Shown: in pieces, positions 15,785 through 23,628 of the stretch
How the letters are laid out: every line of letters begins with the position of its first letter
How positions within the stretch are numbered: the first letter of the stretch is position 1
Origin: Verrucomicrobiota bacterium
GTDB taxonomy: Bacteria; Verrucomicrobiota; Verrucomicrobiia; CAIQCK01
DNA length: 64,000 nucleotides
Direction of reading: 5' to 3'
Assembly (NCBI GenBank): GCA_016235595.1
Contig: JACRJX010000018.1
Span: 23,202-87,201 of the forward strand
Program-made: the position numbers and the translations under genes
Notes under the pieces: model-generated
What the model saw: the letters and a program-made list of their open reading frames with translations, nothing else
What the model was told of the DNA's origin: nothing
Databases searched by the model: none

Positions 15785-16990
15785 TTACTCGTGACGCAGT
15801 GCTTCGATGGGGTTTAAACGCGCGGCTTTCCGTGCCGGGAAATAGCCAAATATTACCCCGACGGCTGCGGAGAACAGAAAAGCGATCAAGACGATTGGCG
15901 CGTTGAGCACGAACGGTACTTTCAGCAGACCGGCCAAGCTCGCGGAGGCAGCCAAGGCCAACGCGATGCCGATCAGACCTCCGAAGGATGACAGAACAAC
16001 GGCTTCAACAAGAAACTGGAGCAAAACCTCGCGCTCCAGCGCGCCAATGGCCAGGCGGGTGCCGATTTCGCGGGTGCGCTCGGTCACCGAGACGAGCATG
16101 ATGTTCATGATGCCGATGCCCCCGACCAGCAGACTTACCGTCGCCACTGCGCCGAGCAACGCAGTCATCATCTGCGTGGTTCCGGAAAGCATCTTGGCAA
16201 TTTCCTTCATGTCCATCACGTTGAAGTTGTCGTCCTGGTTGGACGAGAGATGACGGCGGGCGCGCATCAATCGCGTGATCTGTTGTTTGACGCGTTCCGT
16301 GGAGATGCCGTCCTTGACGGAAACTTGAATCATGCTGACATCGTCGCTACCGGCGACGCGACGTTGGAATGTGCGCACGGGGATGACGACAATATCATCT
16401 TGGTCGGTTCCCATCGTGGACTGTCCCTTGGCTTCCAGCAGGCCGATGACTTCGCAGGAGAGTTTGGTGAGGCGGATCCGGTTGCCGATGGGGCTTTGCT
16501 GTCCGAACAGTTTTTGGCGAACCGTCTCGCCGATGACGCAAACGGCGGTGCCAGTCCGCGACTCGCTCGATGTGAAGGCGCGGCCTTCTTTGATGCGGCG
16601 ATTGCTCAGTGGGAAATACTGTTCGGTGGTGCCGTAAACGCTTGTCGCCCAGTTTTCGTTCCCGAGAATGACAGTGACCGAGGAACTCGACATCGGCGCG
16701 ACGGCGTTGAACGAAGGGATCTCCGACTGGATAGCTTCAATATCCGCCAGTTTGAATGATGGCGCGCTCGAACTTTGTCCCGGCCCCATGCGTTTGCCGG
16801 GAGTGATCATCATCAGGTTGCTGCCCAAGCTGGCAATTTGTTCGGTAACTTGCCGTGTCGCGCCATCGCCGAGCGTCACCAAGGTGATGACGGCCGCCAC
16901 GCCAATGATGATCCCGAGCATGGTGAGGAAGGAACGCAAGACGTTGCGGCGGAGTTCGCGCCACGCCAGAAGCAAGGCATTGCTCAGCAT
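15785..16990 (-). CDS. MacB/FtsX-type ABC exporter permease
   Basis: This 401-residue permease has the type VII ABC layout. One transmembrane helix lies at about residues 19-43 (FLTMLGIIIGVAAVITLV), followed by a long periplasmic domain (about 45-275) and three C-terminal helices around 280-395. The FtsX-like region contains GGIGIMNIMLVSVTERTREIGTRLAIGA and ends FPARKAARLNPIEALRHE, both typical of MacB C-termini. The ATPase is a separate gene that ends on the first base of this start codon, unlike the single-chain E. coli MacB. It should couple ATP hydrolysis in the cytoplasm to extrusion of a periplasmic substrate through the adaptor and outer-membrane protein encoded upstream in the operon. 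The substrate is unknown. Confidence 0.93.
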   Translation of the reverse strand: MLSNALLLAWRELRRNVLRSFLTMLGIIIGVAAVITLVTLGDGATRQVTEQIASLGSNLMMITPGKRMGPGQSSSAPSFKLADIEAIQSEIPSFNAVAPMSSSSVTVILGNENWATSVYGTTEQYFPLSNRRIKEGRAFTSSESRTGTAVCVIGETVRQKLFGQQSPIGNRIRLTKLSCEVIGLLEAKGQSTMGTDQDDIVVIPVRTFQRRVAGSDDVSMIQVSVKDGISTERVKQQITRLMRARRHLSSNQDDNFNVMDMKEIAKMLSGTTQMMTALLGAVATVSLLVGGIGIMNIMLVSVTERTREIGTRLAIGALEREVLLQFLVEAVVLSSFGGLIGIALALAASASLAGLLKVPFVLNAPIVLIAFLFSAAVGVIFGYFPARKAARLNPIEALRHE

Positions 16991-17715
16991 CAGGCGTTCT
17001 CCTTGTGAGTGTGATCGGTTTCGATCAAGCCGTCCCGGAAATGCACGATTCGTTTTGCGTAGGCGGCCATGTCGGGTTCGTGCGTGACCATGACAATGGT
17101 GATTCCCTGGTCACGGTTGAGTGAGGTCAATATGTCCATGATTTCAAAGCTGCGCGCGGAATCCAGGTTGCCGGTCGGCTCATCCGCCAGCAGCACGATG
17201 GGCTGGGTGACAATGGCGCGAGCGATGGCGACGCGCTGTTGTTGGCCGCCGGAAAGCTCGCCGGGCGTGTGATGTTCCCAGCCGGTCAAACCCACGCGTT
17301 TCAGGGCTTCTCTCGCTTGGGGATGGCGGATGGATGGCGGGATGTGACGGTAAATCAAGGGGAGTTCCACGTTTTCCAGCGCCGAGGTGCGGTTGAGAAG
17401 GTTGAACCCCTGAAATACGAAACCGAGATAGTGCCGGCGCAAGAGAGCGCGCTGGTTGTTGGAGAGGCTGCCGACTTCGACGCCTTGGAAATGGTAGGTT
17501 CCGGCTGTGGGGGTGTCCAGACAGCCGAGGATGTTCATGCAAGTGCTTTTGCCGGAACCGCTGTGTCCCATTACGGCGACGAATTCGCCCCTGTCGATGC
17601 TCATGTCGATGCCTGCCAGCGCTTGCATGGCCGCGCTGCCAACGCCGTACACCTTGGTGACGTTTCGCAATTCAATCAGGGGAGTATTGCTACTGTTGGA
17701 AGCTGCGGAGTTCAT
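16990..17715 (-). CDS. MacB/LolD-type ABC transporter ATPase
   Basis: This 241-residue ATP-binding subunit has Walker A GHSGSGKS (50-57), a Q-loop around [10 protein letters not shown], signature LSGGQ (154-158) followed by QQRVAIARA, Walker B VLLADEP (174-180), and an H-loop His in [10 protein letters not shown]. It is the MacB/LolD/FtsE subgroup by the N-terminal [11 protein letters not shown] and [19 protein letters not shown]. It overlaps the adaptor gene upstream by 4 bp and the permease downstream by 1 bp, so all are translated together. All catalytic residues are present. Confidence 0.95.
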   Translation of the reverse strand: MNSAASNSSNTPLIELRNVTKVYGVGSAAMQALAGIDMSIDRGEFVAVMGHSGSGKSTCMNILGCLDTPTAGTYHFQGVEVGSLSNNQRALLRRHYLGFVFQGFNLLNRTSALENVELPLIYRHIPPSIRHPQAREALKRVGLTGWEHHTPGELSGGQQQRVAIARAIVTQPIVLLADEPTGNLDSARSFEIMDILTSLNRDQGITIVMVTHEPDMAAYAKRIVHFRDGLIETDHTHKENA

Positions 17716-19010
17716 TGCTTGGCGGTAATCATCTCGGTGATCAATTCCATGCCAGGTTCGAGCGCGCCGTCGGTGATTTCAGTCACGGTGCCATTGCTGG
17801 GGCCCTTGGTGACGGGAATAGCGGTGATCTGGCCATTGCGAAGAGTCCAAACCCGTTGCGTCTTGCTTCTCTCATTCGTGGCCTCAGCCGCATTGAAGCT
17901 GTCCGAACGTGGCGGCCGTGGCAAAAGGGCGCTGAGGAGACCTCCGCTTTCCTTCTTAACGGCCTGTGTTTGCGGGGGGACAAAGCGGAATGCAGCATTC
18001 GGCACGAGAAGAGCATTGGTTCTCTTGTTGACGGTGATGACGGCAGTCGCGGTCATGCTGGGTCTCAGCAAGAAGGCGGCGTTGTCGATATTCAGAATGG
18101 TCCTGTAGGTGACAACGTTGGCGTTGGTCGTGGCCGCGTAGTGCACCAAAGAGACTTGCGCGGGGAATTGCCGGTCAGGATAGGCATCCACCGTGAAAGT
18201 GGCGCTTTGACCCTTGTTGACTTGTCCCACATCCGCTTCATCAACATCCACCTGGAGCTCCATCTTGGTCAGGTCCTCGGCCAGGGTGAACAACACCGGC
18301 GTTGTCATGGTGGCCGCCACCGTTTGTCCCGGTTCAATACTACGTGAGAGGACGATGCCGTTGATGGGGGAGCGGACGATCGCTTTGGAGAGGTCGGTGC
18401 GGTTGACATCCAGAGTCGCCTGGCACTGGGCAACGGTGGCCTTGTAGTTGGCTTCATCGGCCTGGTAGGAGGCGAGAGTGGCTTCCGCGGTATCGAGGTC
18501 GGTTTGTGACGGCATTTTGCCGCCACTCAGTTTGCGAACCTGGCTATAGCGTTCCCATTGAGCTTTCGCCAATCGAACATTGGCTTGCGCTTGGGCAACC
18601 TTGGCCTTGGCGGCGTCGAGCGCGGCCACGGACTGCAGGACTTGGGCTTCCAGTTTGGTCGTATCGAGCCGGGCCAGGACCTGGCCGTTGGTGATCTTGT
18701 CATTGTAATCCACTTCAACCGTCTTGATCGTGCCGGACACCTCGATGCCCACATCCACTTTCTTGATCGGTTGAAGAGTGCCGGTGGCACTTACGGTCAC
18801 CACCAGATCGCCACGTTGAACCGGTTGAGTCACGTACTGAACTCCATTGGTTCTGTCTTTGACACCCAGAGACACACCAATGATCAATACGACAATGACC
18901 AGTACGGCCCAGAGCAACCAACGTTTCGCACGGTGACTGCTTGCACTGGATTTGCCGACGCCAAGCGTTTTAGCGACGTCGTCATTGGATCCCATGTCTG
19001 GATGAGTCAT
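17712..19010 (-). CDS. MacA/HlyD-type periplasmic adaptor (membrane fusion protein)
   Basis: This 432-residue adaptor has one N-terminal membrane anchor at about residues 29-48 (LLWAVLVIVVLIIGVSL). A split lipoyl/barrel-sandwich domain follows (GDLVVTVSATGTLQPIKKVDVGIEVSGTI and IVRSPINGIVLSRSIEPGQTV), with an alpha-helical hairpin rich in Ala/Gln between them at about 115-200. Beta-barrel and membrane-proximal domains complete it. This is the standard MacA/RND-adaptor plan. It links the inner-membrane MacB-type pump to the NodT-type outer-membrane channel, whose gene it overlaps by 4 bp. A Ser/Pro/Arg-rich insertion near residues 355-380 is unusual and may be a disordered loop. Confidence 0.93.
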   Translation of the reverse strand: MTHPDMGSNDDVAKTLGVGKSSASSHRAKRWLLWAVLVIVVLIIGVSLGVKDRTNGVQYVTQPVQRGDLVVTVSATGTLQPIKKVDVGIEVSGTIKTVEVDYNDKITNGQVLARLDTTKLEAQVLQSVAALDAAKAKVAQAQANVRLAKAQWERYSQVRKLSGGKMPSQTDLDTAEATLASYQADEANYKATVAQCQATLDVNRTDLSKAIVRSPINGIVLSRSIEPGQTVAATMTTPVLFTLAEDLTKMELQVDVDEADVGQVNKGQSATFTVDAYPDRQFPAQVSLVHYAATTNANVVTYRTILNIDNAAFLLRPSMTATAVITVNKRTNALLVPNAAFRFVPPQTQAVKKESGGLLSALLPRPPRSDSFNAAEATNERSKTQRVWTLRNGQITAIPVTKGPSNGTVTEITDGALEPGMELITEMITAKQ

Positions 19011-20485
19011 ATTTTGTTTTCCGGTGAAGGGGCTTTTGTGCCACCGTTGGTGGCGGACAGAGGAAGTGACGCCCAGCCGCCACCGAGCGCCTTGTAGAGG
19101 CTGATCAAGTTGGAGGACATCGTTGCATCGCTAATGACCAGTTCCCTTTGCGCCGACAACAACGAGCGTTGGGTGGTCAGCACAGTCTCGAAATCAACAA
19201 GGCCGGAGAAGTATTGATGGCGCGCCAGATCCAGGGCGCTTTGTCCGGCTCGTACTGCTTCGGCCAGCGCGCGGCGGCGCGTCTGTTCGTTCGCGTAGGC
19301 CACCATGGCATTCTCAACGTCTTTCAACGCCGTCAACACGACCGTCTCGTAGTCGCACAACACCTGTTCCTGCAATGCGACTTGCTTCTTGATGTTCTCG
19401 CGGATCTTCCCGCCGTCGAAGAATTTCCATGTTGCATTGGCGGCAAGCTGGGCGGCGCGCGCGCTCGCCGTGTAGAGATTTCCCAGCATCAGCGATTCCA
19501 AACCGATGGAACCGTTCAACGTGAAGGTCGGATAGCGATCGGCTTCGGCCACGCCAATCTGGGCGGTTTGCGCGGCCAGCTTGCGCTCGGCGCTGCGCAC
19601 GTCCGGCCGTTGTCGCAGGGCGTTTGCCGGCACGCCGACAGCCACTTCGGACGGTGGCACTGGGATCGGTTTTGTCGTCGCGAGAGATGTTTTTAACGTG
19701 CCAGGTAATTGTCCCAGCAGGATCGCCAGGTTGTGTTTGGTTTGCTCCAGATTGCTGCGCAATGTGGGAATTTCTGCGCGGGTTTGTTCCAGACTTAGAC
19801 GCGCCTGGTCCTCGTCAAGCTGCGTGATGAGCCCGGATTGGTGCCGCCACCGAACGATTTCGTACGTCTCGGTTTGAGATGCCACGCTTGATTCGACGAT
19901 TGCCAGTTGCGTTTGGTAGGAACGAATCTCCATGTAGTCCACCGCCACTTCCGCAAACAGGCTGACGAGCGTGTCGCGGAGATCCTCCTCCGAGGACTCC
20001 ATGGTGGCTGTGGCGGATTCCAGCGAGCGCCGTTTTCCACCGAAAATATCCAGTTCCCAGCTCGCGTCGAAGCTGTTGGCGAAGTTGTTGGCGGTTCCGC
20101 CGCCGCCAGCTGCCTTGCTGCTGCGGGTGCGGCTGCCGGCAGCGTTTGCGGAAGCGGTGGGGAAGAGTGCCGCTCTTTGGATTCCGCGGTCGGCGCGCGC
20201 TTCACGCAAGGCGGCTTCGGCTTTGCGAACACTGAGGTTGCCTTTGCGCGCCTGTTCCATGAGGTCCGACAGGGTCGAGTCGTCGAACACCGTCCACCAA
20301 CGGGCCAGTGTTTGGGGGTCGGTTGGTTTGGCCACCAAACCGGCAGCCATATCACTGCTCCAGGTTGCGGGTGCGCGGGTTTCGGGCGCTTTGTAATCCG
20401 GTCCCACGGTTAAACATCCTGTGAGACAGCAGAGGCTGCACGAGAGCACCAGCGCGGCGTAAGGGGTTGTTGGAAAGGTGCGCAT
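19007..20485 (-). CDS. NodT/OprM-family outer-membrane efflux lipoprotein
   Basis: This 492-residue TolC-like factor has a lipoprotein signal: hydrophobic residues 11-23, then LTGC with the acylated Cys at about residue 24, followed by LTVGPDYKAPETRAP, a hallmark opening of NodT/OprM proteins. Two copies of the outer-membrane efflux repeat follow. The second contains LRQRPDVRSAERKLAAQTAQIGVAEADRYPTFTLNGSIGLE, the usual signature (RPDVRxAE...A..A). The C-terminus has a helical barrel segment. It forms the outer-membrane channel of the exporter. It is the first structural gene after the TetR gene (65 bp away) and overlaps the adaptor by 4 bp. Confidence 0.94.
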   Translation of the reverse strand: MRTFPTTPYAALVLSCSLCCLTGCLTVGPDYKAPETRAPATWSSDMAAGLVAKPTDPQTLARWWTVFDDSTLSDLMEQARKGNLSVRKAEAALREARADRGIQRAALFPTASANAAGSRTRSSKAAGGGGTANNFANSFDASWELDIFGGKRRSLESATATMESSEEDLRDTLVSLFAEVAVDYMEIRSYQTQLAIVESSVASQTETYEIVRWRHQSGLITQLDEDQARLSLEQTRAEIPTLRSNLEQTKHNLAILLGQLPGTLKTSLATTKPIPVPPSEVAVGVPANALRQRPDVRSAERKLAAQTAQIGVAEADRYPTFTLNGSIGLESLMLGNLYTASARAAQLAANATWKFFDGGKIRENIKKQVALQEQVLCDYETVVLTALKDVENAMVAYANEQTRRRALAEAVRAGQSALDLARHQYFSGLVDFETVLTTQRSLLSAQRELVISDATMSSNLISLYKALGGGWASLPLSATNGGTKAPSPENKI

Positions 20486-20550
20486 CAGAGTTCGCGATTA
20501 CGGTTGTCCGGACGGGACATGGGGGAGGGGATGATGTTCGTATGCGAGAG

Positions 20551-21237
20551 TCAGGTATTGCGTCTTATGGACGGCACTGATGCGCGAAAGCCGGCAGCAG
20601 CAAAAGCCACCAAACGCTGCACGTAAGTTTCAAAATCCTGGGATACCTTCGGACGGCCTGGCGGGACCTTGTCGAGGAGCATTAACGCGTGATGCAGCAT
20701 GCCGACGGTCAGGTGCATCCGCCAGAATATCTCTTCACGAGTGAATCCGGGCGCTGCCCTCAACAGCACGGCGTCGAAACGCTGCGCAAGCGGTTCGAAA
20801 TGAGCGTGCAACATGGCTTCCAGTTCCGGATTCGGCTCCATTAAACAACGGCCCACAAGCTTTCCAAAAGTGTTGCCACCCAGCTTCTGGTCGAAACCCC
20901 AGCGGACTGCGGGGCGGATAAACGCTTCCAGCACGGCCTCCAGCTTGGGAGGCTTGTTGCCGGCCGTCTTGATGACAAGATCGAGCGTGTCCAGCCGCTC
21001 CCGGTTGAGGGGCGTCAGGCGGCGGTCAAATATCGCGGCGATCAGCCGCTTCTTGGTGCCAAAGTGATAATTGATTGCGCCCAGGTTCGCTTTGGCCGCC
21101 TGGGTGATATCGCGAACGGACACGGCTTCGAGGCCGTGTTTGGCAAACAGTTGTTCCGCGACATCCAGGATGCGGGTCTTGGTCTGCAATCGGTTCAGTT
21201 CTTCAACCGGCACGTGTGATTGAGATTGAGTTGTCAT
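20551..21237 (-). CDS. TetR/AcrR-family transcriptional repressor of the exporter operon
   Basis: This 228-residue TetR regulator has its DNA-binding helix-turn-helix at residues 21-67: TRILDVAEQLFAKHGLEAVSVRDI, then NLGAINYHFGTKKRLIAAIF. The C-terminal ligand domain resembles the CecR/YbiH (DUF1956) subgroup, with a long helix RPAVRWGFDQKLGG and FWRMHLTVGMLHHALML. It is the promoter-proximal gene of a five-gene transcript with the tripartite exporter. A near-consensus promoter overlapped by a nested palindrome lies directly upstream, so autoregulation and control of the exporter are strongly suggested. The inducer is presumably an export substrate. Confidence 0.93.
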   Translation of the reverse strand: MTTQSQSHVPVEELNRLQTKTRILDVAEQLFAKHGLEAVSVRDITQAAKANLGAINYHFGTKKRLIAAIFDRRLTPLNRERLDTLDLVIKTAGNKPPKLEAVLEAFIRPAVRWGFDQKLGGNTFGKLVGRCLMEPNPELEAMLHAHFEPLAQRFDAVLLRAAPGFTREEIFWRMHLTVGMLHHALMLLDKVPPGRPKVSQDFETYVQRLVAFAAAGFRASVPSIRRNT

Positions 21238-21240
21238 AAG

Positions 21241-21273
21241 TCAAACGTTTGTATGAATCATACGACTGTTTGA
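21241..21273 (-). promoter_or_regulatory. nested palindromic operator of the TetR regulator
   Basis: A perfect nested dyad reads TCAAAC-N4-GTATGA-A-TCATAC-N4-GTTTGA (arms 21241-21246/21268-21273 and 21251-21256/21258-21263). It is 33 bp long and ends 3 bp before the TetR start codon. It covers the -10 element and the probable transcription start, the classic position for a TetR-type operator. Confidence 0.8.
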
Positions 21274-21284
21274 ATATTTGTCAA
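21257..21284 (-). promoter_or_regulatory. sigma70-type promoter of the tetR-exporter operon
   Basis: On the minus strand TTGACA (21284-21279), 16 bp, then TATGAT (21262-21257). The -35 is a perfect consensus and the -10 matches 5 of 6 positions. The predicted start near 21250 leaves a leader of only about 13 nt without a clear ribosome site. The -10 lies inside the palindrome, so repressor binding would block polymerase. Confidence 0.75.
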
Positions 21285-21454
21285 TACCTGTCGTGTTGTG
21301 TTGTGTGAAATGAGACCCGGCTTGTTGGGGCGCGGCTGCCTGGATGACGAACGGCGCATCACCGCCGGTTATCAATTGCCTTGGTGAACCTCAATGTTGG
21401 GGCGCTGCTGCACGTGTGCAGGGGCGTATGCAGAGCAAGGACCGGGCTGTGTTT

Positions 21455-23566
21455 CTATTCGACAACCAGAATGCCATACACTTCCAGCGGGGGCACATCC
21501 ACGATGCTATGTGCGCCGTTTCGGCGGAGTGAAAGCGTACGTTCTGGAACTCCGGGCGACAGTAAACGCGCCTTGGCGTGTTCGCTCCAGGGGCGTCCAA
21601 CTTCCACCTGTAGGTGGCGCGTCGGTCGCGGGGCAGCGTAGTTCACCAGATGCACGACGAGCCGATTGGCTTCGCCACGGCAGGCGCTCAATGCCACGGT
21701 CGTGTCCGCATCAATGAGACGCGCGGAGAGACGTCCGTCTGCGGCTTCGAGGATGGTATCTGCCATCTCCTTCCGTGCCGGAGGTAACGTGGCAAACACG
21801 CCCCAGTGCCGGTCCTTGATGCGGCGAATGACACCAGCCTTCAGGCGGCTGACGTGTTTTCCTGAAAGGCCGTCCAACCGGTTGGCCTCAAGCAAACGCC
21901 CTTCGTCGTCGTATTTTCCATTCTCGCCAAGCATGACCACCGACCCGCCTCGCTCCACGAACTGTTTCACGGCCGCGCAGGTGGCATTGCTGAGATGGCT
22001 TTGGCCGGCGAGGACGAGGACAGAGAACTTGTCCAACTGCCGCAAGTTGTCGTCGAAGATCACGCCCCACTGGAAACCGCTGCGAATGAGAACCTCCTCT
22101 GCGGCGGCGATTTGATCCATGGCATACTGGCCATTGAAAGCGAGTGATGGGAAAGCATGGAGTACGGCCACATCATTGACGGGGTGAGCGGAGAAGATGA
22201 GGGACTCATGCTGATGGACAAAGCCCAGATAGTGGCCTAGGGCCTCGCTGAATTCGGGCCGGTCGATTCTCATGCCGTCGCCTCCACCCAGGGCGCGCGT
22301 GGCCCAGTTTGCGCCGGGCACGCCTCCGTTGGCAGCCGCCTCAGCGACTTGCAAGTGAATCTCTACCGCCGTTTGCGGCAAACGCGTGGACGCGTTGGTC
22401 GCTCCCTGTCGGCCCCGGCCTTCCGCCCATGTCGTTGGGACGGCACGGTATCCTATCGCGGCCGCGTTCTTGTGGGCGCGGATTTGCGAGACCATCAAGT
22501 CGCCATCGATTTCAGGCGAGTTGGCGTTTTCGGTAATCATCAGGTTCAAATGCCGTCCCACCCACACCGGCCAGACGCTTCGCAGTGCGGTGTCGCCCGC
22601 ACCGCACGGATGCGCGGGGTTGGCCATCAAGATCACATCGGGTTGCAGGCTGCGGGCGTACTCAGTGATCTCCTTCACAAATCCGCCGAGACGTTCGCAG
22701 CGCCACCGGATCCATGCCCGCACCAGAGGGTCATGAATTTGTTCGGCCTTCGCCGGCGCGGGCGGCTGGCGCACATGGTTGAAGGAGGGAATGCCGAACA
22801 AGGGCAGGGGATTGGGATACCGCTTGGCCAGCCACGTACGGAAGAGTGTGGTGCATTGGCCGCAATAGCAGGGCCCGCTCAGGCAGTTGTCGAAGTTGAA
22901 ACCGTCCAGACCGACTTCCTTCAGTCCGACCCGGACGGCCCGCTTCACGTAAGCGCGGAAGTCCGGATTGTTGAAGCACGGACGCCAGCGATAATACTGC
23001 GCGCCTTCGTATGGCTTGAAGCCGCCGTCAACCGAACGCTGACCCCAATCCTCCGCCCGCGGTTCTTCCGCCAGAAAAGTTTCGTAGTAGAGGGAGGCAA
23101 ACTGGCAGTAGCCCAGAACCTTGACGCTGTGCTTGTGTGCGACGCGAACCAGCGCGGCCGTGCGTTGCCACTGGGGGCGCTCAGACTCCAGGCCAAACCC
23201 TTTGTAGAAGTGCGTGACGGCCAGATTCACCCCGAGCTTGGCCATCTTCTGCACCAACTCCTCGCTGTGCAGCCGGTCATACCACTTCGGCGCCCAGCAT
23301 GCACCGCCATCTACCGTGTAGGAAGGCGCGCCCAGGCGGACATTGTGTTCCAATGGTTCCCATCCCCACCAACTCCAATAATAAGGCGCGGCAGTCACTT
23401 GCGCCTGGCGCGCAGCTTGATTGCCAGAACCTGGCGCCGGCTCGCCGGCGAATGCCTGAGAATTGGTGACACTCATCGACAAAGCGATCGCCAGAACGGT
23501 GAACGTGCTGCCCGGAAACAGTCTGACGATGCGATTGGTGGTGGAGACGGACGATCGAAGTTGCAT
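21455..23566 (-). CDS. secreted GHL6-like putative glycoside hydrolase with GATase-like domain
   Basis: This 703-residue protein has a signal peptide at about residues 1-41 (hydrophobic GSTFTVLAIALSMSVT, cleavage near AFAGEP). The catalytic part looks like a TIM barrel of the GHL6/GH42-like group: WYDRLHSEELVQKMAKLGVNLAVTHF, a strand near 222 with GLDGFNFDNCLSGPCYCGQC, and a run of barrel strands to about residue 460. The Cys-Tyr-Cys-x-x-Cys patch is typical of these proteins. A class I glutamine amidotransferase-like Rossmann domain follows at about 480-570 (LDKFSVLVLAGQSHLSNATCAAVKQFVERGG split over strand and helix), as in beta-galactosidase trimerisation domains. A C-terminal beta domain closes it. 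It is last in a four-gene run of secreted carbohydrate-active proteins. The substrate is unknown. Confidence 0.82.
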   Translation of the reverse strand: MQLRSSVSTTNRIVRLFPGSTFTVLAIALSMSVTNSQAFAGEPAPGSGNQAARQAQVTAAPYYWSWWGWEPLEHNVRLGAPSYTVDGGACWAPKWYDRLHSEELVQKMAKLGVNLAVTHFYKGFGLESERPQWQRTAALVRVAHKHSVKVLGYCQFASLYYETFLAEEPRAEDWGQRSVDGGFKPYEGAQYYRWRPCFNNPDFRAYVKRAVRVGLKEVGLDGFNFDNCLSGPCYCGQCTTLFRTWLAKRYPNPLPLFGIPSFNHVRQPPAPAKAEQIHDPLVRAWIRWRCERLGGFVKEITEYARSLQPDVILMANPAHPCGAGDTALRSVWPVWVGRHLNLMITENANSPEIDGDLMVSQIRAHKNAAAIGYRAVPTTWAEGRGRQGATNASTRLPQTAVEIHLQVAEAAANGGVPGANWATRALGGGDGMRIDRPEFSEALGHYLGFVHQHESLIFSAHPVNDVAVLHAFPSLAFNGQYAMDQIAAAEEVLIRSGFQWGVIFDDNLRQLDKFSVLVLAGQSHLSNATCAAVKQFVERGGSVVMLGENGKYDDEGRLLEANRLDGLSGKHVSRLKAGVIRRIKDRHWGVFATLPPARKEMADTILEAADGRLSARLIDADTTVALSACRGEANRLVVHLVNYAAPRPTRHLQVEVGRPWSEHAKARLLSPGVPERTLSLRRNGAHSIVDVPPLEVYGILVVE

Positions 23567-23628
23567 GTATGTTTTCTTCTCCAGTGGTTGCTTGGGCTGA
23601 ACAGCTTGGCCCGTCTTTTATGCCGCGA

